Source of the DNA: Salinilacihabitans rarus
GTDB taxonomy: Archaea; Halobacteriota; Halobacteria; Halobacteriales; Natrialbaceae
DNA: 64,000 nt
Reading direction: 5' to 3'
NCBI RefSeq assembly: GCF_024296665.1
Contig: NZ_CP100762.1
Location: 2,666,001 to 2,730,000 of the forward strand
Part shown: in pieces, positions 14,379-22,366 of the stretch
Position numbering within the stretch: the stretch's first letter is position 1
How the letters are laid out: each line of letters begins with the position of its first letter
Translations under genes and position numbers: made by a program
The notes under the pieces: generated by a model
The model's input: only the letters and a program-made list of their open reading frames with translations
Database searches by the model: none
What the model was told of the DNA's origin: nothing

Positions 14379-14672
14379 GGTGCCGGTCGCCCTGGGCGCC
14401 GCAGTCGCCGTCCCTACGGCCGTGGGGGGCATAAAGCGCCGAAACCGTTGTCCCGGATTCCAGCGGTTCGCCCGCGCCGCCGCCGGGTAATTCGTCGTTG
14501 ACGCCGCCGGAGCGGCGAGGCGCGCCCGCGAGGGGCCGAAACCGATCCGACCGTCGCCGGTCGTCGATCGAGGCGTCGGACGGCCTGACAGTGGCGGAAA
14601 CCGACGGAAAGAGCCTATTAGGCGCGTACAACGGAAGGATTATCCCGGTAGAAACGTACTAGCACTCGATCA
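14379..14672. other. Intergenic region between divergent genes
   Basis: These 294 bases separate the PRC-barrel gene from the TraB-family gene. The right part (14610-14665) is less GC-rich, with GCCTATTAGG and GGATTATCC as possible TATA-type elements for the rightward gene. No gene, RNA or repeat is otherwise visible. Confidence 0.3.
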
Positions 14673-15380
14673 ATGGACGAATTCCCGTCGTTCGACGACC
14701 CCCGCGTCGCGCCGCGGTTCTGCCGCCGCCCGTCGGGCGACGCCGACCTGACGCTCGTGGGCGTGGTCCACGACCATCCCGCCAGCGTCGGCCGCGTCGA
14801 GGCGGTCCTCGACGCCGTCCGCCCCGACGTCCTCGCGCTCGAACTCCCGCCCGCCGCGGTGCCGCTGTACCGGGCGTACGCCCGGGAGGAGCCGCGTTTC
14901 GGCGGCGAGATGAGCGCGGCGATCCGTGCCGCGCCCGGGGCGGAGGTCGCCGGCATCGACGCGCCGAGCTGGTCGTTCCTCCGGCGGCTGCTCGCGCGCC
15001 TGCTGGCCGACCGCGTCCCGCCGTCGACGGCGCGGCGCGTCCTCGCCAGCCTCGGGGGCGCGACCCGGACCGCGCTGGCCTGCCGGGTCGCGGCGACGCT
15101 CACGCACGCCACGTCGATGACGGTGGCGTTCGACGACCCCGTCGACTACGAGTGTACGCGCGCGGACCCGCCGGAACGGCAGGCCGCCCACGAGCGTGCA
15201 CACGTCGCGGGCGTGGCGGCGCTGCTGGGCGGGGCGGAGTCGAGCGCGCTCGCCTACCGCGACGAGACGCGCGAGCGGTGTATGATCGACCGCCTGACGT
15301 CGCTGCGCTCGGCGGGGTCGGTCGTCGCCGTCGTCGGCGTCGACCACCTCGACGCGCTCGAGGCGGCGCTGGCCGACTAG
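14673..15380 (+). CDS. TraB/PrgY-family protein, soluble short form
   Basis: This 235-residue protein shows the family signature of TraB/PrgY and related GumN/Tiki proteins. GVVHDHPAS near residue 30 supplies the conserved GxxH-type motif, LALELPPAAVPLY near 53 supplies the ExxP-like motif, and YRDETRERCMIDRL near 195 is the conserved C-terminal Arg/Asp motif. The Tiki members are metalloproteases and the bacterial TraB members inhibit peptide pheromones; haloarchaeal substrates are unknown. Many archaeal members have C-terminal membrane helices, but here the protein ends after SVVAVVGVDHLDALEAAL, so it is probably soluble. Its stop overlaps the convergent HalOD1 gene by four bases. Confidence 0.75.
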   Translation: MDEFPSFDDPRVAPRFCRRPSGDADLTLVGVVHDHPASVGRVEAVLDAVRPDVLALELPPAAVPLYRAYAREEPRFGGEMSAAIRAAPGAEVAGIDAPSWSFLRRLLARLLADRVPPSTARRVLASLGGATRTALACRVAATLTHATSMTVAFDDPVDYECTRADPPERQAAHERAHVAGVAALLGGAESSALAYRDETRERCMIDRLTSLRSAGSVVAVVGVDHLDALEAALAD

Positions 15381-15709
15381 CGCCGGGCGGCCGGCGCCGG
15401 CGGTTCGATCACGATTTCGCCGTCGCCGTAGACCGTGACCCGGTGGTCGTGGACGAAGACGACGAGGTGGCCGCCGGTTCGCGGACTGCCGTCGTGTCGC
15501 GGCCGGAAGAGCGCGTCCAGCGCGTCGGGGTCGACGGCGTCGTACAGCGAGATGCGGCCGTCGGTGACGTCGACGCCCATGCAGTCGGCCAGCGCGTGGA
15601 CGACCGTCGTCGAGAGGGTCGCGGGGCCGTCGGGGTCGTGGTACGTCCGGTAGACGGGTGGCGGACTCGCGGGCGGTCCGTGGGGGGCGGGTGCGGGGTG
15701 CGGTCTCAT
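15377..15709 (-). CDS. HalOD1 output-domain protein
   Basis: This 110-residue protein consists of a Pro-rich N-terminus and one HalOD1 domain, an output module confined to haloarchaeal signalling proteins. The visible pattern is LSTTVVHALADCMGVD, ISLYDAVDPDALDALF, and a C-terminal hairpin GHLVVFVHDHRVTVYGDGEI. No receiver or other input domain is present, so it acts as a stand-alone output or adaptor, perhaps by pairing with another regulator. Upstream, CGCTTTTACC on the minus strand near 15745 is a possible TATA element. It is convergent with, and slightly overlaps, the TraB-family gene. Confidence 0.8.
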   Translation of the reverse strand: MRPHPAPAPHGPPASPPPVYRTYHDPDGPATLSTTVVHALADCMGVDVTDGRISLYDAVDPDALDALFRPRHDGSPRTGGHLVVFVHDHRVTVYGDGEIVIEPPAPAARR

Positions 15710-15776
15710 GACGTCGCGTGCCTGCTACCCTTCTCGGGCCCGACGGTAAAAGCGTAATCGTTCCTTACCCGCCGGC

Positions 15777-16106
15777 TCACCGCCGGAGCGTCGAGATACA
15801 GTTCCAGCAGTAGGTGAACGTCGGGTCGGCCTCGTTGGTCGCCCCGCAGCGGGGGCAGGTCACCGTCTCGCCGTCGAATTCGAGGGCGTCGTGGTCGTGG
15901 TCGATCTGCGACCCGTCCGGGTCGTCGACCGGGCCGGGGTAGCTCTCCGACCCCCCGGGCGGCCGAAAACTCGCGTGGTTGCCGTTGGTGAGCGACGGGG
16001 CCGGCGAGCCGTCGTCGTTCCCGCGGCGCGCGTAGAAGTAGTACAGTAGCAGGTGGAGGAGCGCGAACAGGACCACGTATCCGACGAGCCACTGCCAGAG
16101 CTCCAT
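15777..16106 (-). CDS. Membrane-anchored zinc-ribbon protein (DUF7577-like)
   Basis: This 109-residue protein starts with one membrane segment (LWQWLVGYVVLFALLHLLLY), then a polar, disordered linker rich in Gly, Ser, Asp and His. It ends in a zinc ribbon VTCPRCGATNEADPTFTYCWNC, in which two CxxC pairs face the cytoplasm or the outside depending on orientation. Such single-span zinc-ribbon proteins are widespread in haloarchaea (I recall the name DUF7577). Their role is unknown. The gene is flanked by the HalOD1 and acyltransferase genes on the same strand, with gaps of about 60 bases. Confidence 0.75.
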   Translation of the reverse strand: MELWQWLVGYVVLFALLHLLLYYFYARRGNDDGSPAPSLTNGNHASFRPPGGSESYPGPVDDPDGSQIDHDHDALEFDGETVTCPRCGATNEADPTFTYCWNCISTLRR

Positions 16107-16161
16107 CGGTGTGACATACTCTCTCTAGGCACTTGGATATTCCCCGTGCGAACTCCGGCGG

Positions 16162-17061
16162 CTAGTTCGGCGGCCGGAGGTCGCGCTCGAACTCGTCGAA
16201 GACTTCGAGGTCGTCGTCCAGTTCGTACTCGATGCGGCGCTCGTCCTGTCGGTTTCGCCCGGCCTCCTCCAGCGGGACGGCGACGTCCTCCCAGCCGGGT
16301 TTGATCTTGACGCTCTTTGCGGGCATCCCGACGGCGATGTGGTGGTCGGGGACGTCGTGCTGGACGACGGCGCGCGCGCCGACGATGGCGTTCTCGCCGA
16401 CTCTGTTGCCCGCGCGCACCATCGCGTCGAAGGTGACCCGGGCGTCGTCCTCGACGACCGTGTGGTAGTTGCGCACCTCGGTCTGGTCGACGACGTCGTG
16501 ATCGTGGCTGTAGAGGTGGACGCCGTCGGAGAGGGAGACGCGGTCGCCGATCGTCAGCCGACCCCGGTCGTCCAAGTGGACGTCGTCGTGGATCACCACG
16601 TTGTCGCCGACGCGGATGTTGTGGCCGTAGGTGAACGTGATCCCCTTGAAGAACCGGCAGTTCTCCCCGCACTCCTCGAAGAGGTGGGTCGCGAGCATCG
16701 ACCGGAACCGCAGCGCGAACTCGACGTTGTCCGCGATCGGCAGGCTGTCGAACTGCCGCCAGAGCCACTGGAGGTGCTTCGACCGGCGGAACGCCTCCTC
16801 GTCTTTCTCGGCGTAGTACTCGCTCTCCAGCGTGGTGTTGCAGGGGTCGTAGCTCTGCAAGCGGACCCGCTCGGCCGGCGAGACCGACTCGCCCGCCTGC
16901 CAGCGCTCGTAGGCCTCCCGGTCCCCGGTGAGGTCGAGCAGGACGTCCTCGACGACCGCGCAGGTGTCCTCGTCGCTCGAGAGCCGGTCGTCGACCTCCG
17001 CGATGAACTCCCGCATCCCCGTCTCGGCCTCCTCGGGCAGCGAGACGTGCCGCTTGGTCAT
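16162..17061 (-). CDS. Left-handed beta-helix acyltransferase
   Basis: This 299-residue protein has a helical N-terminal half and a C-terminal hexapeptide-repeat domain (residues about 150-265). The repeats read as NIRVGDNVVIHDDVHLDDRG, LTIGDRVSLSDGVHLYSHDH and NRVGENAIVGARAVV, ending in VGMPAKSVKIKPGWE. This is the maltose/galactoside O-acetyltransferase plan, and HLYSHDHDVVDQ carries the likely catalytic His. The N-terminal part with YDPCNTTLESEYYAEKDEE is longer than in sugar acetyltransferases, so the acceptor could be a sugar or lipid in the cell envelope. I start at MTKRHVSLPEE; an ATG 11 codons upstream exists. Confidence 0.8.
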   Translation of the reverse strand: MTKRHVSLPEEAETGMREFIAEVDDRLSSDEDTCAVVEDVLLDLTGDREAYERWQAGESVSPAERVRLQSYDPCNTTLESEYYAEKDEEAFRRSKHLQWLWRQFDSLPIADNVEFALRFRSMLATHLFEECGENCRFFKGITFTYGHNIRVGDNVVIHDDVHLDDRGRLTIGDRVSLSDGVHLYSHDHDVVDQTEVRNYHTVVEDDARVTFDAMVRAGNRVGENAIVGARAVVQHDVPDHHIAVGMPAKSVKIKPGWEDVAVPLEEAGRNRQDERRIEYELDDDLEVFDEFERDLRPPN

Positions 17062-17164
17062 ACCCCGTCGTAGCGCACCGGAGTTCATAGGCATTCGGTT
17101 GTGTCACCGTTACCGCCCCGGTCGCAATCGCGGGAGGGGACGGTCCTCGACGCCCGGTCGGGGC

Positions 17165-17371
17165 TCACTCCCCCGTGGCCGAGGCGAGGGTGGCCAACAG
17201 CGCCGGCACCCCGACGGCGGCCGCGGCGCCGCCGAGGAGAACGAGGAGGGGGACGAGAACCTCCCTGACGCCGGGTGGCGCCTGCACGAACACCAGCGCG
17301 CCGAGCAGGACCGCGTTCAGCGCCAGCAGCCACGTCATCCGATCGAGTTTCCGGTGGAGGGCGTCGTCCAT
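17165..17371 (-). CDS. Small two-span membrane protein
   Basis: This 68-residue protein starts MDDALHRKLDRMTWLLALNAVLL and has two membrane segments (TWLLALNAVLLGALVFVQA and VLVPLLVLLGGAAAAVGVPALL). The short basic N-terminus before the first segment suggests it faces the cytoplasm. No function is known to me. It is divergent from the aldo/keto reductase gene; the ~110-base gap between them contains the promoters. Confidence 0.6.
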   Translation of the reverse strand: MDDALHRKLDRMTWLLALNAVLLGALVFVQAPPGVREVLVPLLVLLGGAAAAVGVPALLATLASATGE

Positions 17372-17480
17372 ACCCGCCGACTGTCGGCCGACTGCAATAA
17401 CTCGGTCGGTGCCGAATAAACCGCGATATCGCGGGCGGCGTTCCGTACCCGATAAGTGGCCTCGCTCCCAACCCGGTGAC

Positions 17481-18587
17481 ATGCAGTACCAGGAACTCGG
17501 CACCTCGGGCGTCGAGGTCAGCGAGGTCGGCTTCGGCGCGTGGGTCGTCGGCACCGACTGGTGGGGCGACCGCTCGGAGGCCGACGCACGCGAGATGATC
17601 GAGCGCGCCCTCGACTGCGGGATCACCTACTTCGACACGGGTGACGTCTACGGCCACGGCCGCAGCGAGCAACTGCTCGGCGAGGCGCTCGCGGACGTCC
17701 GCGAGGACGTGACCGTCGCCACCAAGGTCGGCTACGACTTCTACGACAACCCGCAGGCCGGCCACGGCGAACTCCCGAAGGAGATCGACCCCGACTACCT
17801 CCGCGAGGCCGTCGAGAAGAGCCTCGAACGGCTCGACACCGATTACGTCGACGTCCTCCAGTTGCACAACGCGAACGTCGACGAGATCACCCCCGACGTG
17901 CTCGAACTGCTCGACGAACTCGAGGAGGAGGGCGTGATCGAGGCCCGCGGCCTCGCGCTTGGCCCCTCCATCGGCTGGCTCGCCGAGGGCGACTTCGCCA
18001 TCGAGGAGGAGTTCGACGCCGTCCAACTGGTCTGGAACCTCTTAGAGCAGGAGGTCGGCAACCACTTCCTCGACACCATCGCGGAGACCGGGTCGACGAC
18101 GAGCCTGATCCCCCGCGTACCCCACTCCTCGGGCCTCCTCAACGAGCAGGTCACCCCCGACACCGAACTCGGCGAGGGCGACCACCGCGGCTTCCGCCCC
18201 GACGAGTGGTACGAGACCGGCTGGGAGAAACTCGAACGACTGCGCTTCCTGGAACGCGCGGAGCGTGGCTCCGCGGAGGATTCGAGCGGGCAGAGCCCGC
18301 GAGAACGCGACGGAGAGCGCACGATGGCTCAGGCGTCGATCGCGTGGCTGCTCAGCCACGACCCCGTCGCCACCGTCACGCCCACCTTCCGGACGCCCGC
18401 CGACGTCGAGGCGTGGGCGGCCGCCAGCGACGTCCCGAAGCTCTCCGACGAGGAGATGGCCCGCGTCGCCGACCTGTACGCCGAGAACTTCGGCGTCGAC
18501 CGCGACGACGGCATGGACGCGCTGCGCTCGTCGGTCGACGGCGCCGACATCGAGGCGGCGGGGCTGGACAAACTGGCCGCGGACTGA
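17481..18587 (+). CDS. Aldo/keto reductase with an in-frame insert
   Basis: This 368-residue NADPH-dependent oxidoreductase of the AKR superfamily reduces aldehydes or ketones in the cytoplasm; the substrate cannot be told. The catalytic tetrad is present: Asp52 and Tyr57 (FDTGDVYGHG), Lys82 (ATKVGY) and His129 (LQLHN). The C-terminal cofactor region TVTPTFRTPADVEAW is intact. The insert lies between LERLRFLE and RTMAQASIAWLL (about residues 259-280), where family members normally run straight on, and consists of a hydrophilic stretch such as RGSAEDSSGQSPRE. Its DNA is the double hairpin at 18258-18300. The frame is kept, so the enzyme may still work, because the insert lies in a surface loop. 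Confidence 0.9.
   Translation: MQYQELGTSGVEVSEVGFGAWVVGTDWWGDRSEADAREMIERALDCGITYFDTGDVYGHGRSEQLLGEALADVREDVTVATKVGYDFYDNPQAGHGELPKEIDPDYLREAVEKSLERLDTDYVDVLQLHNANVDEITPDVLELLDELEEEGVIEARGLALGPSIGWLAEGDFAIEEEFDAVQLVWNLLEQEVGNHFLDTIAETGSTTSLIPRVPHSSGLLNEQVTPDTELGEGDHRGFRPDEWYETGWEKLERLRFLERAERGSAEDSSGQSPRERDGERTMAQASIAWLLSHDPVATVTPTFRTPADVEAWAAASDVPKLSDEEMARVADLYAENFGVDRDDGMDALRSSVDGADIEAAGLDKLAAD
18258..18300. repeat. Double-hairpin insert within the aldo/keto reductase gene
   Basis: Two inverted repeats lie in a row: GCGGAGC-GTG-GCTCCGC (18258-18274), an 11-base spacer GGAGGATTCGA, then GCGGGC-AGA-GCCCGC (18286-18300). They coincide with the extra hydrophilic residues in the protein, so this looks like a small palindromic element that was inserted without breaking the frame. 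Compare 24639-24676 and 60994-61035. Confidence 0.55.
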
Positions 18588-18659
18588 CGGCTCCCGGCCG
18601 AAACCACGACCTCGCCGGTGCCAGCGCGATCAGTACCTATTTTTCCCGGACCTCGAATG

Positions 18660-18796
18660 TCCGCCCACGACGGTCCAGTGGGACGAGATCACCCACGTGA
18701 CGAAGGTCGATCCGGCCAAACCGCTGCCGTCGCGGCGACTGCTTTCACGACGACGAGGAGCGGTACCTGAGTACGATCCCGTCGAAGCCGGCGTAG
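18660..18796 (+). pseudogene. Possible decayed gene (geranylgeranylglyceryl-phosphate synthase-like start)
   Basis: In one frame (from 18670) the DNA reads TVQWDEITHVTKVDPAKPLP, which resembles the N-terminus of haloarchaeal geranylgeranylglyceryl phosphate synthases. No start codon precedes it, and the similarity stops after about 20 codons. In another frame a C-terminal-looking stretch (CFHDDEERYLSTIPSKPA) ends at a TAG at 18794. This could be an internally deleted remnant, but the match is short and read by eye. The rest of the 237-base gap between the two flanking genes shows nothing. Confidence 0.2.
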
Positions 18797-18824
18797 AGGC
18801 GGCGGCCGGCGAGGACGGCGGGGG

Positions 18825-20258
18825 CTACGGCGACAGCGCCCGCTCGACCGCCCGCGCGACGCTCCGTGCCTTCGTCGCCAGTTCCTCGGAGACCAGTCCG
18901 TCGGCGACCGCCTCCGCCAGCTCGTCCTCGTCGACGACCGCGACCTCGCCGTCCGGCCGGCGGATCACGTCGACGTAGAGGTCGACGTACCGCGCGCAGT
19001 CGGGGAAGAGTTCGACCGGCGTACAGACGTTGACGTAGGTTCCCTTCGCCGTCCCGTCGGCGTCCCTGTACGTCGTCGGGTACCACCACCGCCCCTCGCG
19101 GAGTTTCGTGACGGCGACGTCGCCGTCCTCCTTCGGGACGCCGAGGGCGTCGTAGGTGCCGCCGCCGCGCATCGACCGTTCGAGGGTGACTTTCCCCTCG
19201 GGGTCCCACGCGGTCACCTCGCCGGTGCCGAGCGTGACGAGTCGTCCGTCGGGCTTGCCGTGGCCCAGCGAGAGGCGGTCGCCCTCCGCGGGGCCGAACT
19301 GCCGGGCGACGGCGTCGAAGGGGAAGTCGTCCGCGCTCGCGCCGTCGTCGTCGCAGACGGCCTCGGCGAAGTCAACCGCGGCGCTGGCGGCCCGGTCGGC
19401 CGTCTTGATCCGGTGGTGGCCCGCCATCGTCGTCTCGACCGCGCGTCTGGCCTCGTCGAGGGCGAACCGCGACTCGCGGCCGAACCAGACCCACGCGGTG
19501 GCCCGGGGGGCGGCGAGCGGTCCGGGGTCGCCGTCCCCGGCGTCGACGAGCGCGTCGTCGAGGGCCCGCGCGCGCTCGCCGGCCCGTTCGAGCGCCTCGC
19601 CCATCGCGTCGAGGTCGGCGTCCGCGGCGGTGCGGCGCCAGCGTACGCCCCACCCGTCGGGGACGTCGACGGAGAGCAGGTCCGTCATCCCGACGAGTTC
19701 GTTCGCCCGCTCGCCCGACAGCGCCGCGGAGACGCCGTCGCGCGCCCGCGAGAGCGTCACCAGCCCCGTCCGCACTTCGAGCGTCGGCGCCACGCGCGGG
19801 CGGTCGTCGTCCCACGGCGGCGTCGGTTCGCGCACCTGAACGCGGTAGCGGTCGCCCGCGTCGACGTAGCCGTCGACGTCGTCGTACTTGAGATAGCCCC
19901 GGCGGCCGTCGCCGAGGTCGACGACCGCGCCGCGGCCGCCGGCCGCCTCGCGCACCTCGGCGTCGAAGACCGCGCCGCGGGGGGCGTCGGCGTCCCAGCG
20001 GAAGGCGTCGACCGCGACGCCGGCGATGTCGTCCGCGACCCGGTCGACCGCGGCCGGATCGCCCGACACCTCGACGCCCTGCCGGTCGCGGGTCGTCTCG
20101 ACCGCGACGGCGGCCGGCGCGGCGGGGAACGTCTCGTCGAACCGCTCGCGGATCGGTTCGGAGGCCTGGACCACGTCGACGCCGTTCTCGTCCAGCAGCC
20201 GCGTCAGCGCCGTCGCGTAGATGCCCCTGACCCGGCCCGTCGTCCGAGCCTCGCTCAT
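18825..20258 (-). CDS. fau-1: Probable ribonuclease FAU-1 (RNase E/G-like, AU-rich RNA binding)
   Basis: This 477-residue protein starts at MSEARTTGRVRGIYATALTRLL. The N-terminal half is an S1-like RNA-binding part with VRGIYATALTRLLDE and GRRGYLKYDDVDGYVDAGD, which matches the RNase E/G-like portion of FAU-1. The C-terminal half holds a DUF402-type barrel: RMW-like strands ending in YVDLYVDVIRRPDGEVAVVD followed by DELAEAVADGLVSEELA. In Pyrococcus and Haloferax relatives this protein binds AU-rich RNA and acts in ribosomal RNA maturation. The length matches the family (about 470). Its start overlaps the stop of the upstream gene by four bases (ATGA), so the pair is one transcription unit. 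Confidence 0.9.
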   Translation of the reverse strand: MSEARTTGRVRGIYATALTRLLDENGVDVVQASEPIRERFDETFPAAPAAVAVETTRDRQGVEVSGDPAAVDRVADDIAGVAVDAFRWDADAPRGAVFDAEVREAAGGRGAVVDLGDGRRGYLKYDDVDGYVDAGDRYRVQVREPTPPWDDDRPRVAPTLEVRTGLVTLSRARDGVSAALSGERANELVGMTDLLSVDVPDGWGVRWRRTAADADLDAMGEALERAGERARALDDALVDAGDGDPGPLAAPRATAWVWFGRESRFALDEARRAVETTMAGHHRIKTADRAASAAVDFAEAVCDDDGASADDFPFDAVARQFGPAEGDRLSLGHGKPDGRLVTLGTGEVTAWDPEGKVTLERSMRGGGTYDALGVPKEDGDVAVTKLREGRWWYPTTYRDADGTAKGTYVNVCTPVELFPDCARYVDLYVDVIRRPDGEVAVVDEDELAEAVADGLVSEELATKARSVARAVERALSP

Positions 20259-20632
20259 CGCAGCGTCTCGCGGTCGGCCGCGAACCGGACGCGGTCGTGG
20301 ACCGTCGGCCCGAGCGTCAGTTCGACGTACTCGTCGTCCAGCGGTCGGCCGTCCTCGACGTAGACGCCCCACGAGTCGAACCGGAGCCAGCCGCGCATCT
20401 CCGCGCCGTGGGTCGTCACGTCGAGGGACTCGACCCGGTGGTCGGGGTACTCGGCGCTCGAGTGGGCCATCTCCACGTCCGAGTAGACGACGTCGTGGTC
20501 GTCGAAGAACGATTCGAGCGCGCGGGCGTCCGCCGCGACCGCCTCGACGACGGCTTCGGAGGCCGCCCGGAGGTCGTCGGTTCCGAGGCCGACCTCGCGG
20601 AGCGCCCGCTGGGTTCGCTGGTCGAAGTGCAT
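20255..20632 (-). CDS. Conserved haloarchaeal protein coupled to FAU-1 (DUF7532-like)
   Basis: This 125-residue protein starts MHFDQRTQRALREVGL. It has an N-terminal helical half and a C-terminal strand-rich half (GWLRFDSWGVYVEDGRP, YVELTLGPTVHDRVRF). It overlaps the FAU-1 gene by four bases and is first in the transcription unit, so its product may act with FAU-1 in RNA handling. I recall such a haloarchaeal family (DUF7532) but cannot confirm the number. There is no catalytic motif I recognise. Confidence 0.65.
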   Translation of the reverse strand: MHFDQRTQRALREVGLGTDDLRAASEAVVEAVAADARALESFFDDHDVVYSDVEMAHSSAEYPDHRVESLDVTTHGAEMRGWLRFDSWGVYVEDGRPLDDEYVELTLGPTVHDRVRFAADRETLR

Positions 20633-20676
20633 GCTCCCGGGTAGGGAGGCGGGACCTTAGTCGATTCCGGGTTCGG

Positions 20677-20808
20677 TCAGTCGTCGGCGGGCGAGCGGGC
20701 GGGGTCGGTCGCGTCGTCCGACGCGGGGGTCTCCGGTCGCGCTCGATCCTCCTCGTCGTCCGGTCCGGGCGGCGCCGTGTACAGGAATCCGCGGCTGGAA
20801 AGTCGCAT
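20677..20808 (-). CDS. Possible very small acidic protein
   Basis: This open frame of 43 codons starts MRLSSRGFLYTAPPGPDDEE and has a strongly acidic, disordered tail (RARPETPASDDATDP). The N-terminus looks like a conserved short segment. It is transcribed toward the FAU-1 unit and divergent from the PrsW gene. There is no domain; it could equally be a chance frame. Confidence 0.3.
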   Translation of the reverse strand: MRLSSRGFLYTAPPGPDDEEDRARPETPASDDATDPARSPADD

Positions 20809-20840
20809 GGACCCGGATCGGGGTCGAACCTCCTTAAGCG

Positions 20841-20885
20841 GTACCCTAATACTCGTATTGGTATTTAATATCATACTAGTACAGG
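20841..20885. promoter_or_regulatory. AT-rich divergent promoter region
   Basis: In this GC-rich genome the stretch from 20845 to 20884 is conspicuously AT-rich. It contains TATTTAATA (20862-20870), a good TATA box for the rightward PrsW gene with a start site near 20893, and several spaced ATACT/GTATT/ACTAGT blocks that form imperfect inverted repeats. These could bind a dimeric regulator. The left-facing gene would use the opposite strand. Confidence 0.45.
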
Positions 20886-20925
20886 CTCGCCAACGTATTT
20901 CCACGCCGTGGCCCATACCGGGGGT

Positions 20926-21933
20926 ATGAAGCGCAGACGCGACCTAGTCGAGCGGTTCGCCGACGACGAGGCCGACCTCTACGACATCTCGACGTGGGAA
21001 CCCCGTTCGCTACTCGACCGCTTCTCGTACGGGCTGTACGCCGCCATCAACTACGGACTGCACGGCATCGTCCTGCTCGTCGCGTTCGTGATCACGATTT
21101 CGTTGCTGGCCTCGCCGGCGCTGATCGTCGCCGATCAGCCGATCCTCGGCGTCTTCTTCGCGCTGTCGGTCGTCCCCGCGCTCCTGCTCGCGGCGTTTAT
21201 CTGGCGCTCCGACATCACGACCAGCGAACCGCTCGGCCTGCTCGTCGCGACGTTCCTGCTCGCCGTGCTGTTCGCGACGTTCGCCGCCGTGGTCAACTCG
21301 GTCGCGTCGTTTCGCCTGCAGGCGATCCCGGTCGTCGGCAGCATCCTCTTTTTCTACCTCGTGGTCGGCCCCGTCGAGGAGGCGGTCAAACTCCTCGCCG
21401 TGCGCGTGCTGGCCTACCGGAACGCGAGTTTCGACGCGGTCATCGACGGCGCGGTGTACGGCGCCATCGCGGGGCTCGGGTTCGCCGCCATCGAGAACGT
21501 GATCTACATCGCCGGCACCATCGCCGACGTCGAGGCGGGGTTCTTCGCGGCCGCGACCGGGATCACGACCCTTCGCGCGCTCGTCGGCCCGGGCCACGTC
21601 ATCTACTCGGCGATCGCCGGCTACTACCTCGGCCTCGCGAAGTTCAACCCCCGCTACGCCGGCCCGCTCGTCGTCAAGGGACTGCTCATCGCCGCGTTCG
21701 TCCACGGGACGTACAACTCCACGGTCGGCGTGGTGCCGTCGATCCTCTCCGGACTGTTCCCGGTGGGCCCCGAACTCGCGTTCGTCGGCTACGTCGTCGC
21801 CTTCGACGCGGCGATCGGCTACTACCTCTACCGGAAACTCAGCCGTTACCGTCGGACCTACCGCGCCGTCCGATCCCACGAGGAGACCGACCCGGCGCCG
21901 GAATTGACCGAGTTCGACCCCGCGCGCCGCTGA
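20926..21933 (+). CDS. PrsW-family intramembrane metalloprotease
   Basis: This 335-residue membrane protein has about eight hydrophobic segments. The family motifs are present: VGPVEEAVKLLAV (EExxK) near residue 150, FAAIENVIYIAG (ENxxY) near 190, GPGHVIYSAIAGYY (first His) near 224 and FVHGTYNSTVG (second His) near 262. PrsW in Bacillus cleaves an anti-sigma factor; archaea have no sigma factors, so the substrate must differ, possibly a membrane-tethered regulator or surface-protein precursor. The ATG at 20926 follows a GGGGG stretch; a GTG six codons upstream (20908) is an alternative. Confidence 0.9.
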   Translation: MKRRRDLVERFADDEADLYDISTWEPRSLLDRFSYGLYAAINYGLHGIVLLVAFVITISLLASPALIVADQPILGVFFALSVVPALLLAAFIWRSDITTSEPLGLLVATFLLAVLFATFAAVVNSVASFRLQAIPVVGSILFFYLVVGPVEEAVKLLAVRVLAYRNASFDAVIDGAVYGAIAGLGFAAIENVIYIAGTIADVEAGFFAAATGITTLRALVGPGHVIYSAIAGYYLGLAKFNPRYAGPLVVKGLLIAAFVHGTYNSTVGVVPSILSGLFPVGPELAFVGYVVAFDAAIGYYLYRKLSRYRRTYRAVRSHEETDPAPELTEFDPARR

Positions 21934-21978
21934 TCTCCGGGCATAAGTGCTATATGTTAACGTACCGTGTTGTCGCCC

Positions 21979-22362
21979 ATGACCGTCGAGCGATCGCGAG
22001 ACGATGCGGGCACGACCGAGCGCTGGGATCGGGTGTTCGCGGCGCTCTCGGCGGAACCGCGCCGGCGGCTCCTCGCGTCGCTGCGCGAGGTCCCGCCCGA
22101 GCGGCCGGTGTCGCTCCCTGAGGCCGCGGCGTCCCCGACCGACCCGGTCGATCGGGACGCCCTCCGCGTCAGGTTGCGCCACCGTCACCTCCCGCTGCTC
22201 TCGGACTACGGCTACGTCCGCTGGGCCGACGACCCCTTCCACGCCCGGCGCGGCCCGGCCTTCGACGAGGTGTCGGTCGTACTGGAGGCGCTCGTCACGA
22301 ACGCCGGCGCGTTCCCGGAGCGGCTGGTACGCGGCTGCCACCGACTCGAACGCGAGCGGTGA
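21979..22362 (+). CDS. Winged-helix transcription-regulator-like protein
   Basis: This 127-residue protein starts at MTVERSRDD. It has the pattern WDRVFAALSAEPRRRLLASLRE, the first helices of a haloarchaeal winged-helix fold (DUF7344 type), then VRLRHRHLPLLSDYGYVRWADD, where the wing and following strand would lie. The rest (VSVVLEALVTNAGAFPERLVRGCHRL) is helical and may mediate dimerisation. The direct target is unknown. It follows the PrsW gene after 45 bases with a TATA-like GTGCTATATG between them, so it may be transcribed alone. Confidence 0.7.
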   Translation: MTVERSRDDAGTTERWDRVFAALSAEPRRRLLASLREVPPERPVSLPEAAASPTDPVDRDALRVRLRHRHLPLLSDYGYVRWADDPFHARRGPAFDEVSVVLEALVTNAGAFPERLVRGCHRLERER

Positions 22363-22366
22363 GCGG

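Noticed and set aside
13779-14501. A 240-codon plus-strand frame over tRNA-Gly downstream DNA
   Set aside because: It crosses the PRC-barrel gene in antisense, has an Arg/Pro-rich composition and contains the hairpin cluster; no start signal fits.
20908-20925. GTG start for the PrsW gene
   Set aside because: The ATG at 20926 is preceded by a G-rich stretch and fits the conserved N-terminus; the GTG adds six residues without support, though it cannot be excluded.
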